A DNA stretch of 33,391 nt, from assembly GCA_022360905.1 (NCBI GenBank), contig JAKSBX010000039.1:1-33391 (forward strand), written 5' to 3'. Position numbers and translations under genes: made by a program. The DNA comes from Chromatiales bacterium. Its GTDB lineage: Bacteria > Pseudomonadota > Gammaproteobacteria > Chromatiales > Chromatiaceae. The notes beneath the pieces were generated by a model that saw nothing but the letters and a program-made list of their open reading frames with translations, did not search any database and was not told the DNA's origin. Below are positions 16,692 to 25,287 of this stretch, piece by piece (positions within the stretch are counted from its first letter, which is position 1; the number at the start of each line of letters is the position of its first letter).

Positions 16692-17172
16692 CGCTAAACC
16701 TTATTTTTATAAGGGTTTATTCCTCAATTTGGCCCAAGCCGGTCCTGGATAACCTTCGCTGGTCACGGCATTATCCCGAGGCCCTCTTCTACGAAAACTC
16801 TTAACCCATTGTTAAAATAAGCTGTTTTTCAGTTAGCCCCACTCTATTGCAGAGACCGTTGCCAGCTACTGGTATGCAGGATTTCGAGCAGCCTCCGCTG
16901 GAGATTGCCTGTATAAATTGACAGCAGAGCAAAGCACTCACTCTCGGAGTGTAAGCTCAATATCAATACTCCACCCTGGATAAAAGGGATAAAGCTATCT
17001 ATCTTTTTAAGGGCAGCTCACTTGGCTCAAGCAGGGCTGACCAAAAGTCATCAAGGAACCCACACCTCATAAAGCGGTTCTGAAAACATATAACAATCAG
17101 GCATCGGCTAAACCACCAGCTATCCAGGCTCTTCTCATGGTTTGTCTTGATGCCAATTGCGGAGGATAGAAG
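16692..17172. other. Divergent intergenic region, no gene seen
   Basis: About 480 bp between the glgP side (minus) and the DUF2189 gene (plus). AT-rich patches could hold promoters for both directions, but I see no convincing -35/-10 pair, terminator, RNA gene or repeat. Confidence 0.4.
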
Positions 17173-17958
17173 ATGGAGAGTACAGCGTATACTGGCAGCA
17201 CTCGCTGGGATGAACTGGTAGTTAACCGAATCGCAATCAATGAGCCTCTACAATGGCTATCCAAAGGCTGGAAGGACATGCGGGATGCGGGCCGATACAG
17301 TCTCGCCTATGGCGCCGCCATCGTATTGATCAGCGCCCTCATAACCTACCTTTTATACGCCACTGAGAGTCAGTTTCTACTGCCTTTTCTGGTGGCCGGC
17401 TTTTTTCTCATTGCACCATTCTTGGGCATTGGCCTCTATCAGATGAGCGCCCACCTGGAAAGGGGAGAACCACTGAAAACCTGTAATGCGGTGGAAGCCT
17501 GGAAAAGCAACCATACCCATATCAGTATGATCACCGGTGGTTTTTTGATCATCATGCAGCTCTGGATAGCCTCCAATTATGTACTTTTCTCTCTGCTCTA
17601 TGAGGGCATCTCTCCACCGCTGGACAACTTCTTTGAAAATGTATTTCTCTCGGAGAAAGGCAGAAACTTCACCATTGCAAGTATCATGGTGGGCTTTTTC
17701 TTTGCCTGGTGGGCCTACATGATCAGTGTTATCACCGTACCCATCTTGATTGACCGCAAGATCGATGGCTTCACTGCGATCCGCCTGAGCGTCAAATCCG
17801 TGCTGAAGAACATGCCGGCCATGATGCTGTGGGCTTTTCTGATTGTATTGATCGTTGGACTCGGACTGATCACCTACTACATCGGATTACTGATCGCCCT
17901 GCCGCTGATCGGACATGCCAGCTGGCACGCCTATCGGGCATTGGTGCCACCTTCCTAG
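17173..17958 (+). CDS. DUF2189 multi-pass membrane protein
   Basis: This 261-aa integral membrane protein has six predicted helices, arranged as a soluble N terminus of about 45 residues and then three pairs (about 45-70, 72-95, 115-140, 175-195, 215-245 and a final short one). The N-terminal NRIAINEPLQWLSKGWKDM, the IAPFLGIGLYQMSAHLERGE loop and the late MPAMMLWAFL region fit DUF2189 (COG5473), a family of unknown function often near respiratory oxidase genes. GGAGG lies 10 nt before the ATG, a strong site. It stands alone and is convergent with the dmp genes, whose last gene ends 364 bp downstream. Confidence 0.85.
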   Translation: MESTAYTGSTRWDELVVNRIAINEPLQWLSKGWKDMRDAGRYSLAYGAAIVLISALITYLLYATESQFLLPFLVAGFFLIAPFLGIGLYQMSAHLERGEPLKTCNAVEAWKSNHTHISMITGGFLIIMQLWIASNYVLFSLLYEGISPPLDNFFENVFLSEKGRNFTIASIMVGFFFAWWAYMISVITVPILIDRKIDGFTAIRLSVKSVLKNMPAMMLWAFLIVLIVGLGLITYYIGLLIALPLIGHASWHAYRALVPPS

Positions 17959-17998
17959 GGACTGTTTTATTGCAGGAGATTAAAACCGAAAATGGTCG

Positions 17999-18163
17999 CG
18001 AATCACCGCAAACTCTCGCATAAAACAGATCAGGACTGACGGTACCAATCATAGTCATTCCGTGTGTATGCAGGATAAAAGCCCGAAGCACATTGAACGA
18101 CTAAACATCAGATCTTGTGAGATATTGGTGGGTATTTGCGGTGATTCGCGTCCATTCGCGGCT
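17999..18163. repeat. Diverged copies of the TTTGCGG-TGATTCGC intergenic repeat
   Basis: GCGAATCACCGCAAACT (17999-18015) and, inverted, TATTTGCGGTGATTCGCGTC (from about 18133) extended to CATTCGCGG are related to each other. They also match the copy at 25087-25116 after dmpR (TATTTGCGGTGATT shared with its reverse complement). The pair forms a loose inverted arrangement after the DUF2189 gene. It belongs to the REP-like family described at 25015-25229. Confidence 0.55.
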
Positions 18164-18236
18164 ATAGGTTTACACACTATCTACTAACGACGGAATCAAC
18201 GACTCACACCACTTTCATCAGATGTACTGGGCTTTA

Positions 18237-18292
18237 GTGGGCGTATGCCGGGATCCATGTGTCGAACTTAATGGACCCCGGCTTTCGCCGGG
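18237..18292. repeat. CCGGG palindromic intergenic repeat
   Basis: GTGGGCGTATGCCGGGATCC (18237-18256) recurs inverted, with one mismatch, at 29686-29705. The adjacent hairpin CCCGGC-TTTC-GCCGGG (18277-18292) is of the type commonly scattered between genes in proteobacteria. It lies just past the stop of dmpB (minus strand), so it could protect or end the dmp transcript, but a T-run is lacking. Confidence 0.5.
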
Positions 18293-18322
18293 ATGGCAAC
18301 CAGTGACTTGAACAGTGGCGGC

Positions 18323-19243
18323 TTAGGTAACCACCGTGAGGAACCGCTCGTTCAGTTTCTGATCATGGTAGAAGATCGCACCGCCTAGCTCATCGGCTGT
18401 CCAGGTGATCGGTTCATGATCCGGATACCAGTCGTAGGAACCATGGAAGACTTCATTACGATTCCCGGAGGGGTCGAAGAAGTAGATGGTACGCCCCCGG
18501 GTAATCCCATGACGGGTTGGACCGATGTCGATGGAGATTTTATGTTTGCCGATGATGTCGGCGGCACGCAACACCTCTTCCCAGGAACCGAGCAGAAAGG
18601 AGGCATGATGCAACTTACCCTTCTCTGCATGTCGGATGATCGCCAGGTCGTGGGCTTTCATGCCACAGGTCAGAAATGAGGCAAGTTGCAAATCGCCATC
18701 CACAACCTTTTCGGACTCATCGAATCCGAGGACTTCTTTGAACAGTTTGACACTGCCGTCCAAGTCATCCCCGTAAAGCAGGCAGTGGTCGAATCGTTGC
18801 ACCTGCATGCCTTGCAGATTATCAGGCCAGGGTTCCGGATTGACCCGTCCCATATCGGTACCTTTCACATCCTTATCCGCATAGAGCTCGAACATGTGAC
18901 CGGTCGGCGAATCGAAGCGGACCCGTTCACCACAGTGATTCAGCTCACCCGCCGGGATACGCTCCACATGGCAACCGAAATCCTTCAGTTTCTGCTCCAA
19001 CTCATTCATGGTTTCCGTACTGTCGACTTTGAAACCCATGAAATCCATGCCGGTGGAGTCCGCTTCCCGCAGCACCACCGAGAACCAATCCTGCTCATCC
19101 CAGCCTTTGAGGTAGACCCGACCCTGGTCATCCCGGTCTGTCTCGATCAGGCCGAGCCGCTCTTTGTAGTGAACCAGGGACTCATCCAGATCGAGTACAC
19201 GCAGGGAGACATGCCCCGGGCGTAAAACACCTTTAATAGCCAT
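18323..19243 (-). CDS. dmpB: Catechol 2,3-dioxygenase (extradiol, meta cleavage)
   Basis: The 306-aa XylE/DmpB-type enzyme opens catechol next to the diol, giving 2-hydroxymuconic semialdehyde. The iron ligands are H153 ([10 protein letters not shown]), H213 (LHHASFLLG) and E264 (NRNEVFHG); XylE has H153, H214 and E265. The acid/base histidines corresponding to XylE H199 and H246 are H198 (KAHDL) and H245 (PTRHG). The length is that of the family. GGAGG stands 8 nt before the ATG. It is the last gene of the dmp cluster, 85 bp after dmpO. In Pseudomonas dmp operons the reductase dmpP and ferredoxin dmpQ lie between dmpO and dmpB, and DmpQ/XylT reactivates this enzyme; both are absent here. No gene for the next pathway steps follows. 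Confidence 0.96.
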   Translation of the reverse strand: MAIKGVLRPGHVSLRVLDLDESLVHYKERLGLIETDRDDQGRVYLKGWDEQDWFSVVLREADSTGMDFMGFKVDSTETMNELEQKLKDFGCHVERIPAGELNHCGERVRFDSPTGHMFELYADKDVKGTDMGRVNPEPWPDNLQGMQVQRFDHCLLYGDDLDGSVKLFKEVLGFDESEKVVDGDLQLASFLTCGMKAHDLAIIRHAEKGKLHHASFLLGSWEEVLRAADIIGKHKISIDIGPTRHGITRGRTIYFFDPSGNRNEVFHGSYDWYPDHEPITWTADELGGAIFYHDQKLNERFLTVVT

Positions 19244-19263
19244 CAGTGAAACCTCCTATAGTC

Positions 19264-19324
19264 GCCGCATTTTGCTGCGGCCGGTATAAACGTAGTCAGT
19301 TGAACCGGTCTGTAATTGCCGGTT
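19264..19324. other. Two hairpins in the dmpO-dmpB gap
   Basis: The 85-bp gap between dmpO and dmpB holds GCCGCA/TGCGGC (19264-19281) and AACCGG/CCGGTT (19303-19324, 10-nt loop). In transcript sense the second lies right after the dmpO stop and the first just before the dmpB ribosome site. Roles in mRNA processing or differential expression are possible. The spot is where dmpP and dmpQ stand in the classical operon. Confidence 0.45.
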
Positions 19325-19328
19325 TTTA

Positions 19329-19697
19329 TTAAGAGCAAGAACCTCGGTAACCGTTAAGTCCAGGGGTACGGAAACAGATCAGCGATTTGTGTCCGACACC
19401 GTTGTCCGCCAGGCTTTTACTCATATCTGGGGTTGACGGTTTACCATCGATCTTCCATTCCACCTGCTCCCAGTTGACCGATTGATAGTCCGGGTGCATG
19501 CCGTAGTAGGTGGGTATCAGCTCTTCGATGAGCGCACCGAAAGGCATCTCCGGGGGTAAGGGAAAAGCGATCGCCGAACAGAAGCTCAGGTGCTCTTCCC
19601 AGTGCAGGTAAACCACCTGGTTGCCGTGAAAATTCTCTTGTCTGTCGCGGAAATCAACCGCCTCTTCATAACCGGGTTTGAGCGCTACAACAGCCAT
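19329..19697 (-). CDS. dmpO: Phenol hydroxylase P4 subunit (gamma)
   Basis: The 122-aa protein matches the small structural subunit of multicomponent phenol hydroxylase: MAVVALKPGYEEAVDFRDRQ, then VVYLHWEEHLSFCSAIAFPL and PFGALIEELIPTYYGMHPDY. It is part of the (alpha-beta-gamma)2 hydroxylase with DmpN and DmpL and has no cofactor of its own. AGGAGG lies before the ATG. It starts 70 bp after dmpN. The length fits the family (about 120 aa). Confidence 0.95.
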   Translation of the reverse strand: MAVVALKPGYEEAVDFRDRQENFHGNQVVYLHWEEHLSFCSAIAFPLPPEMPFGALIEELIPTYYGMHPDYQSVNWEQVEWKIDGKPSTPDMSKSLADNGVGHKSLICFRTPGLNGYRGSCS

Positions 19698-19767
19698 CTA
19701 AACCTCCTCTCTCTTGATCTCGTTATGGCCACCCGCCATCGTATTCGACAGCGGATGGATTAAGGCC

Positions 19768-21291
19768 TTAGCCGGCCACTTTCTTGCGCGCCGCCTGCCA
19801 GGCATCCCACTGCTGTTGATCCGGCGAACCGCTGTAGTCCAGGTTGTCGATACCGTTATCCATGCGATACCACTTCAACACATCGCCCAGATCGGCTCCG
19901 CCGCAATTGCCTTGGAAAATCTGGTGTACCGGCAGCCAGGCTTGGGCAAACTTCTCCGGCTCGTTCTCGAAGATGTCTTTACAGCCATCGGAACAGAAGT
20001 GGTAACGCTCACCTTTGTATTCGGTCGAGCGAAACCCGATCTTGGTGGGATCACCGGGCTCGGTGTAACCCATGGGAATCTGACAGGTTTGGCAAAGCTG
20101 CGGCAGGGCATTGTTGTAGAAACGCTCACCCTTGGCCTCCATCTCCCGCCACATCTCGAAACGGGGACGGTAGTATTTGTCGAAGGTGTTGGGATACTTC
20201 TCCGACAGCCAGGCCATCTCTTCATCCGTCGGCAGCCAGGTATGGAAACCGGCCGCTTGGGTGTATTGATAGAAGATCGCCCAGTTCTGGTGGGAGATAT
20301 GCTCCGCCTCTTCGGTGGCGATATCTGCATACTTGGGAACCCGCAGACCGTAACGGGAGAGATCCTCAAACAGGGCGCCTCCCGCCTCGGTGAAGTAGAT
20401 CTCCCAGGCCTCCTTCCAGGACATGATCCGTTTCGGCAGCATGTAGTCCATCATCATCGCCACCAGTCCCAGCATCTTGTGACCACGCCAGAACCATTTG
20501 TCCACCCACTTCTGCACGATCGGCAGATTGTCCGGGTGCTGTTCCAGCATGAACTTGATCACCTCGATACCGAGCGTCATGTGACGCGCCTCATCGGACT
20601 GAGCCGAGAAACCGAAGGTCACCGTGGCCAGGTCACCGTTGTAGGCGGCGCCGGACATGAAGGGCACGAACAGCAGGTTGGTCAGCACATACTCGAAGGC
20701 GAAAGAGATTGCGGTGAAAAACTCGAAAGGACCGGCGGTACAGGCATCGTCGAAAAAGGATTTCGGTACCGACAGATACCAGACCCGATCATGCATATGG
20801 GGGAATTCGGCAAACCCATCGAAGTACTTGTTGTAGTGACTGATGGTGTGAATCTGGGTCTGCGCGTGACGCAGCTCATCCAGGGACTGCATCTGTGCCG
20901 CCACCCGGGGACCGACGCCACGGATATGCCGGCCCAGATGGGCAAAATGGCGATGGGCCTGATACTCCAACGGGGTCACGCCGGTGAGGAACAGCTTGAT
21001 GGCATTCACATAGCGGGCATCGGAGATCCCGAGCTGGCCGTTGTTCTGGGCAAAGGAGTCGAGTACCGCATAGAGCTTGCGCTCTTTCTCACCTTGGTAT
21101 TTCCAGTAGGCATCCATGGTCAGACGGAAAGGATCTTCCCATTTCGACCAGTCGGTAATCTTGATCCCTTCGAAGGTATCGTAGGGAAAGACGTCATCCA
21201 TCTTCTGGTAGCTGGTCTCCCAGTCGAGACCTCGGGTCATCAGCGCATAGCGCTGTTTCAGGTTCATCTTTTTCTTGCGTGGGGGTGTCAT
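19768..21291 (-). CDS. dmpN: Phenol hydroxylase P3 subunit (alpha, di-iron catalytic)
   Basis: The 507-aa subunit carries the di-iron centre that activates O2 and converts phenol to catechol. The iron ligands by family spacing are E109 (TPLEYQAH), E139 and H142 (DELRH), E200 (FAFEYVL), and E234 and H237 (DEARH). The C-terminal part has a Cys pair CQTC and a second, CSDGC, a YHS-like probable zinc site typical of phenol hydroxylases. The frame is open to 21351, but GGAGGAG directly before the ATG at 21291 (MTPPRKKKMNLKQRY) decides the start. dmpM ends 19 bp upstream. The sequence looks complete and active, but electrons must come from a reductase not encoded here. Confidence 0.97.
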   Translation of the reverse strand: MTPPRKKKMNLKQRYALMTRGLDWETSYQKMDDVFPYDTFEGIKITDWSKWEDPFRLTMDAYWKYQGEKERKLYAVLDSFAQNNGQLGISDARYVNAIKLFLTGVTPLEYQAHRHFAHLGRHIRGVGPRVAAQMQSLDELRHAQTQIHTISHYNKYFDGFAEFPHMHDRVWYLSVPKSFFDDACTAGPFEFFTAISFAFEYVLTNLLFVPFMSGAAYNGDLATVTFGFSAQSDEARHMTLGIEVIKFMLEQHPDNLPIVQKWVDKWFWRGHKMLGLVAMMMDYMLPKRIMSWKEAWEIYFTEAGGALFEDLSRYGLRVPKYADIATEEAEHISHQNWAIFYQYTQAAGFHTWLPTDEEMAWLSEKYPNTFDKYYRPRFEMWREMEAKGERFYNNALPQLCQTCQIPMGYTEPGDPTKIGFRSTEYKGERYHFCSDGCKDIFENEPEKFAQAWLPVHQIFQGNCGGADLGDVLKWYRMDNGIDNLDYSGSPDQQQWDAWQAARKKVAG

Positions 21292-21310
21292 ATGAATTGC
21301 TCCTCCGGTG

Positions 21311-21583
21311 TTACGCGCCCCAGGAGAGGACCAGCTCTTCATCGTCCTCATCCAGGCTGCCGCCCATGGATACGATGGTGAGATGGATCTCCTGAGGATC
21401 CCAATCGCGGCCGATACGCTCGGATACAGACTCCGCCTTGACTACCAGGCGTTCCGGGCAGTCGATCTTGACCGCACCGGGCATGTAGTTGGCGTTGGCG
21501 CTGGGGTTGTCTTCCAGAATGGACTCGATCACAGGGCGAGCCTCATCGTTGTTCTGCAGGGTTATGGATACGATGCCAGCCAT
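21311..21583 (-). CDS. dmpM: Phenol hydroxylase P2 subunit (coupling/effector protein)
   Basis: The 90-aa cofactor-free effector protein docks on the hydroxylase and tunes oxygen activation, as MmoB does in methane monooxygenase. The start MAGIVSITLQNNDEARPVIE and the end LDEDDEELVLSWGA are typical. CAGGAGG stands before the ATG. It lies 12 bp after dmpL and 19 bp before dmpN, inside the operon. Confidence 0.95.
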   Translation of the reverse strand: MAGIVSITLQNNDEARPVIESILEDNPSANANYMPGAVKIDCPERLVVKAESVSERIGRDWDPQEIHLTIVSMGGSLDEDDEELVLSWGA

Positions 21584-21595
21584 CTCGGCCTCCTG

Positions 21596-22594
21596 TTATA
21601 GGTTCAAGCCGAGCTTGCCGGCCCGCTTATCAAGTTGCTCTTGTACATCGGCAAGGGCGCTATCGGCACCGTCACCCAGCACCATGGCAGCCAGGGGCTG
21701 TAGGGCCTTATGGGTCTCATCCCGCCACTGGCCATACCATTTTGAGAGCAACGCCTGGTTCTCTTCCGACTCCTTGGCCGCCACCTTGATCACCGCGTCG
21801 ACCCAACGATTGTGCTCCGCATTCCAGTCGACCATGAACTCGCAGAGTATCGAGATCGCCGCCGCACCATGCTTCTGGCCTTCTGTATCGAAGTGGTTGT
21901 AGACCAGGGGATAGACCAGCCCATCCATTACCAGGAACTGGGCCACCAGAGCCTCGAACCAATCCTTCAACACCAGGCTGTCCTCCACGCTCTTACGCAC
22001 GCCTTGCCAGGCCGGGCCATCCATCCAGTGGGCTTTGGCATCGTCGAGCAGATCGCCTGTGCCATTGCCCAGAGAGATACCGATACGGGAGAGGATCTGC
22101 GCGATACCGAGACGATCACCGGCGGTGAAGATCGCCGCCGAGGTAATGGCGGTGCCATAGCCTGCATCGCTGATCGAGCAGGCATTCATATTGGCGCCCC
22201 ACTCATAGTGACGCAGCGGGATCAGATAGTTGACGATCATCTCCCGCCATTCCGGTTCGATGTTGGCCAGCATCTCCCGCTTCTCTTCAAAGGCGAAGTT
22301 GCGATCGGTGGTCTGATGCATGTTGGCCCGGGCGATGGTGTAGGTGCCGTAGTAGTACTGGCGGGGATCCTTGAACTTGTACCAGTCGGACATCTTGATT
22401 TGGGTACGGCCCTCATCGAAGTGCCAGTGTTCCGGACCCCACAGGGGACGATAGTGAAAATGGGTGGTGGCCTGCAGATCATAGACCCCCTCCTCATAAC
22501 GGGAGGCCGGGGCGTCTGAACCAAGACGCCTTGCCACGTGGGCGAAGGTGTGGCGCTTGGGCTCCACGTTCATGGTTTTGATATCGATACTCAT
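21596..22594 (-). CDS. dmpL: Phenol hydroxylase P1 subunit (beta)
   Basis: The 332-aa structural beta subunit shares the ferritin-like helical fold of DmpN but lacks the DExRH iron motifs. Family landmarks are YDLQATTHFHYRPLWGPEHW, RQYYYGTYTIARANMHQ, LIPLRHYEWGANMN and the C-terminal WYGQWRDETHKAL. It forms the hydroxylase heart with DmpN and DmpO. AGGAGG lies about 12 nt before the ATG at 22594. dmpK ends 36 bp upstream. Length is normal. Confidence 0.96.
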   Translation of the reverse strand: MSIDIKTMNVEPKRHTFAHVARRLGSDAPASRYEEGVYDLQATTHFHYRPLWGPEHWHFDEGRTQIKMSDWYKFKDPRQYYYGTYTIARANMHQTTDRNFAFEEKREMLANIEPEWREMIVNYLIPLRHYEWGANMNACSISDAGYGTAITSAAIFTAGDRLGIAQILSRIGISLGNGTGDLLDDAKAHWMDGPAWQGVRKSVEDSLVLKDWFEALVAQFLVMDGLVYPLVYNHFDTEGQKHGAAAISILCEFMVDWNAEHNRWVDAVIKVAAKESEENQALLSKWYGQWRDETHKALQPLAAMVLGDGADSALADVQEQLDKRAGKLGLNL

Positions 22595-22630
22595 GGTTGC
22601 TCTATTCCTCCTGGGATAGCGAATCTTCCG

Positions 22631-22882
22631 CTAATGGCTCGGCGACTCCCGGTAGAGACCGGGGCGCTTGGTCTGACCGTCCGCAGTTCCAATCTCATCG
22701 GAGTTACGGACCAGCCTGGCCTGGTGCTTGTCGCAGAAGATCTTGAAAGCTTCGTGGGGGAGGATCAGCTCAACCGTCAGGTCCTCATCATCGATGGAGA
22801 ACTCAAACTCGACGAACTTGCCGAGCCGCTCGCCGGTGACTCTGATGTAGGCCTGGCCAATTTTCGGGACATATTCCCGCAT
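22631..22882 (-). CDS. dmpK: Phenol hydroxylase P0 (assembly protein)
   Basis: The 83-aa first gene of the operon. KYIRV-type core: QAYIRVTGERLGKFVEFEFS, then LTVELILPHEAFKIFCDKHQ, as in DmpK. In Pseudomonas CF600 DmpK is needed to build active hydroxylase, probably by helping iron insertion, but is not needed in catalysis. AGGAGG precedes the ATG. A sigma54 promoter is centred about 78 bp upstream. Confidence 0.93.
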   Translation of the reverse strand: MREYVPKIGQAYIRVTGERLGKFVEFEFSIDDEDLTVELILPHEAFKIFCDKHQARLVRNSDEIGTADGQTKRPGLYRESPSH

Positions 22883-22952
22883 GACATCCTCCTGTTATCT
22901 AAAAATGGAGGTCTCTAAACCGACCTCTCTCTATTTCTGGTCAGTGTTAGAT

Positions 22953-22968
22953 TGCAGAAGCTATGCCA
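22953..22968 (-). promoter_or_regulatory. Sigma54 (-24/-12) promoter of dmpKLMNO-dmpB
   Basis: Read on the minus strand, TGGCATAGCTTCTGCA has the invariant GG and GC separated by ten bases and matches TGGCAC-N5-TTGCA at most positions. Transcription should start near 22943, giving a leader of about 60 nt before dmpK. The position, the divergent activator gene and the palindromes 100 bp upstream all fit phenol-induced transcription by DmpR. Confidence 0.82.
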
Positions 22969-23052
22969 ATATTTATAACTCGTTGTTTTTTATATATTTC
23001 TACATAATTTACCAACGAAAGACCGGGATAAGAATTAACGATACAGTGAAAT

Positions 23053-23083
23053 TGATTTAATCATTTGGCGAATTTCACCAAAT
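23053..23083. promoter_or_regulatory. Candidate DmpR upstream activating sequences
   Basis: Two adjacent palindromes: TGATTTAATCA (23053-23063, perfect) and ATTTGGCGAATTTCACCAAAT (23063-23083, 21 bp with one mismatched pair). They lie about 110-140 bp upstream of the predicted sigma54 start, the usual distance for XylR/DmpR sites, with an AT-rich stretch between (22971-23030) that could bend. The bases differ from the TTGATC-type half-sites of Pseudomonas DmpR, so the assignment rests on symmetry and position. Confidence 0.6.
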
Positions 23084-23186
23084 CATACAACCGTCGACAG
23101 TAAAAAATGCTGCAGGTGCACAATCACAACGACCAACCCATTACAAATATGCTTAAACCATCCCGATCTCTGCAGAAATTTATTAT

Positions 23187-23215
23187 TTGATTAAAATCCC
23201 GGTTCGCACTATAAA
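23187..23215 (+). promoter_or_regulatory. Sigma70 promoter of dmpR
   Basis: TTGATT (23187-23192), a 17-bp spacer and TATAAA (23210-23215) form a good housekeeping promoter. The start would be near 23222, leaving a leader of about 120 nt before dmpR. It lies about 100 bp from the palindromes. Confidence 0.7.
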
Positions 23216-23341
23216 AATAGAAACGTATGGGGAAGCCTATCGATCTTCCAGCCAACACAAATAAAAGCCATACGTACTCAGGGAAGATTTTTATACCAAC
23301 TGCTACACCCCGAAGATCAGGAGAGGCGGGGCGGAGGATAG

Positions 23342-25006
23342 ATGTCATCTCAATTGAGTATCTCCGGTCTTCCCATGGAAGAGCGGAACCTGCACCTGAC
23401 TTTCGACGCGGGACAGATCCTGCTCAACGACCACCGCATGGTATTGATGCATACCCACGCCATGGGGGCTCTGCGTAAAGAACTGATGGACACCCTGGGC
23501 CACGACCGGGCACGGGGTGTGCTGACCCGCATGGGTTATGCGTCCGGGGCCAAAGATGCGGACCTGGCCCGCAAACTGCTGCCGGAGTCCAATGACGAGG
23601 ACCTGCTGTTGATGGGCCCGCGACTGCATACCCTGGAGGGGGTGGTGCATGTCAAACCGATCAAGATCGATATCGATATTCGTCAGCGCCATTTCTACGG
23701 TGAGTTCCTGTGGGAGAACTCCCATGAGGCGTCGGAACACCTGAAGCTTTTCGGTATCCATCCGGAACCGGTCTGCTGGACACAGATCGGTTATGCCTCA
23801 GGCTACACCAGCGAGATCATGGGACGCTTCATCGCCTACCGGGAGGTGGAGTGTCACGCCAAGGGAGACAAACACTGCCGTATCATCGGCAAGCCCATCG
23901 AGGAGTGGGAAGATGCGGACGAAGAGCGGCGCCACTACCGCCCCGACCCCATGGCAGAACAGCTGCTGGCACTGCAGGATGAAGTGAGCCATTTAAGGGA
24001 TTCCCTGCAGGAGCAGACCGGCATCGGCGATATGGTGGGCAGCTCCCAGGCCTTCAAGGATGCCTGTGACATGCTGCGTAAAGTGGCGGAGAGTCATGTC
24101 ACGGTGTTGCTGCTCGGTGAGACCGGGGTGGGCAAGGAGATGTTCGCCCGTGCACTGCACAGCATCAGTCCCCAGGAGAAAAATCCCTTCGTCGCCATCA
24201 ACTGCACCACCATCCCGGAAGAGCTGATCGAATCCGAACTGTTCGGGGTGGAGAAAGGTGCCTATACCGGCGCACTGCAATCCCGACCCGGACGCTTCGA
24301 ACGGGCTCATGGGGGGACCCTGTTCCTGGATGAGGTCGGCGACCTTTCGATGAACGCCCAGGCCAAGCTGCTGCGGGTTTTACAGGAGGGGGAGATCGAG
24401 CGTGTCGGTGACACCAGAACCCGCAAAGTGGATGTTCGGGTGATCGCTGCCACCAATGTGGATCTGCAGGAGGCGGTCGCTGAAGGACGCTTCCGCTCCG
24501 ATCTCTACTATCGCCTGAACATCTACCCGGTGATCATTCCACCGCTGAGAGAACGCAAGGATGACATCGATCTGCTGGTCGAACGTTTTCTGGAAAAGTA
24601 CACCGCCAGGCACGGCAAACGGGTCAACGGCGTTACCGAGCCCGCACTGCAATCCCTGCACGATTACAACTGGCCGGGCAACATCCGTGAACTGGAGAAT
24701 ATGATCGAGCGGGGAGTGATCATTGTGCCCAACGGTCAGGCCATCGACCTGAAGGATCTGTTCCCCTGTCTCAACATGAGCAAAGATGCCCCGAGCATCA
24801 TGCCCACCAACCCACAGGAATCCCTGCCTTTGGACTCGCTGGTTGCACAGGTGCTGGATCAATCCGGTAGCATGGAAGCCGTAGAGACACTGATGCTGGA
24901 GTCCGCGGTAGAGAAGGCCAACGGCAATCTCAGCCAGGCCGCCAGACTGCTCGGCATGACCCGCCCCCAACTGGCCTACCGACTGAAAAAGCGGGATGGG
25001 GATTAG
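23342..25006 (+). CDS. dmpR: Phenol-responsive sigma54 activator (DmpR/MopR/XylR family)
   Basis: The 554-aa regulator has an aromatic-sensing XylR_N/V4R domain (1-190), a linker B helix (about 200-225), an AAA+ domain (about 228-465) and a Fis-type HTH (about 512-550, [20 protein letters not shown]). Phenol-binding residues of MopR, H106 and W134, are present as H96 and W124. Its zinc ligands C155, E178, C181 and C189 are present as C145, E168, C171 and C179, a constant offset of ten. Walker A is GETGVGKE (259-266). The sigma54-contact loop reads GAYTGA (306-311) instead of GAFTGA, a tolerated variant. GCGGAGG precedes the ATG. Phenol binding should relieve repression by the sensor domain and activate the divergent dmp promoter. 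Confidence 0.96.
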   Translation: MSSQLSISGLPMEERNLHLTFDAGQILLNDHRMVLMHTHAMGALRKELMDTLGHDRARGVLTRMGYASGAKDADLARKLLPESNDEDLLLMGPRLHTLEGVVHVKPIKIDIDIRQRHFYGEFLWENSHEASEHLKLFGIHPEPVCWTQIGYASGYTSEIMGRFIAYREVECHAKGDKHCRIIGKPIEEWEDADEERRHYRPDPMAEQLLALQDEVSHLRDSLQEQTGIGDMVGSSQAFKDACDMLRKVAESHVTVLLLGETGVGKEMFARALHSISPQEKNPFVAINCTTIPEELIESELFGVEKGAYTGALQSRPGRFERAHGGTLFLDEVGDLSMNAQAKLLRVLQEGEIERVGDTRTRKVDVRVIAATNVDLQEAVAEGRFRSDLYYRLNIYPVIIPPLRERKDDIDLLVERFLEKYTARHGKRVNGVTEPALQSLHDYNWPGNIRELENMIERGVIIVPNGQAIDLKDLFPCLNMSKDAPSIMPTNPQESLPLDSLVAQVLDQSGSMEAVETLMLESAVEKANGNLSQAARLLGMTRPQLAYRLKKRDGD

Positions 25007-25014
25007 GATTATTA

Positions 25015-25229
25015 AGTCCGCAAATGAACGCGAATAAACGCTAATGGTTTTTGTTGTTACTGATCGATCGGAGTCATAATTCATGCTGCGAATGAATGCC
25101 AATCACCGCAAATAACCACAAGAAAATCACAGAGCATACCGCTCCATGAGTCGTACCCAACCCCCTACACCATTTTAATTTGCGATTCTTATTTGCGTTC
25201 ATTAGCGTTCATTTGCGGACTAAAAAAAT
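25015..25229. repeat. REP-like element with inverted ends after dmpR
   Basis: This region between dmpR and the AEC gene is built of GCGTT/ATTTGCGG repeats. AGTCCGCAAATGAACGC (25015-25031) is matched inverted at 25205-25221. The full 34-bp unit 25015-25048 recurs exactly, inverted, at 30013-30046, and 25205-25229 (25 bp with the A-run) recurs exactly at 30030-30054. A middle unit (25087-25116) matches the copy near 18133. The ends form a 215-bp inverted-repeat structure that may act as a transcript end or be a small non-autonomous mobile element. No coding capacity. Confidence 0.7.
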
Positions 25230-25287
25230 GATATCCAAGTACTCACAAACCCGATGCCGCCTCCTCAATCATAACGAGATAACCTAA

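Noticed and set aside
19303-19324. Rho-independent terminator after dmpO
   Set aside because: The T-run follows the hairpin only on the plus strand, where no gene ends; on the dmp transcript it lacks a U-tract.
19714-21381. 555-codon plus-strand open frame antisense to dmpN
   Set aside because: It lies opposite a certain catalytic subunit gene. Its composition (many His, Gly, Val, Leu in unnatural order) is the mirror of the GC-rich codons of dmpN, and it has no ribosome site.
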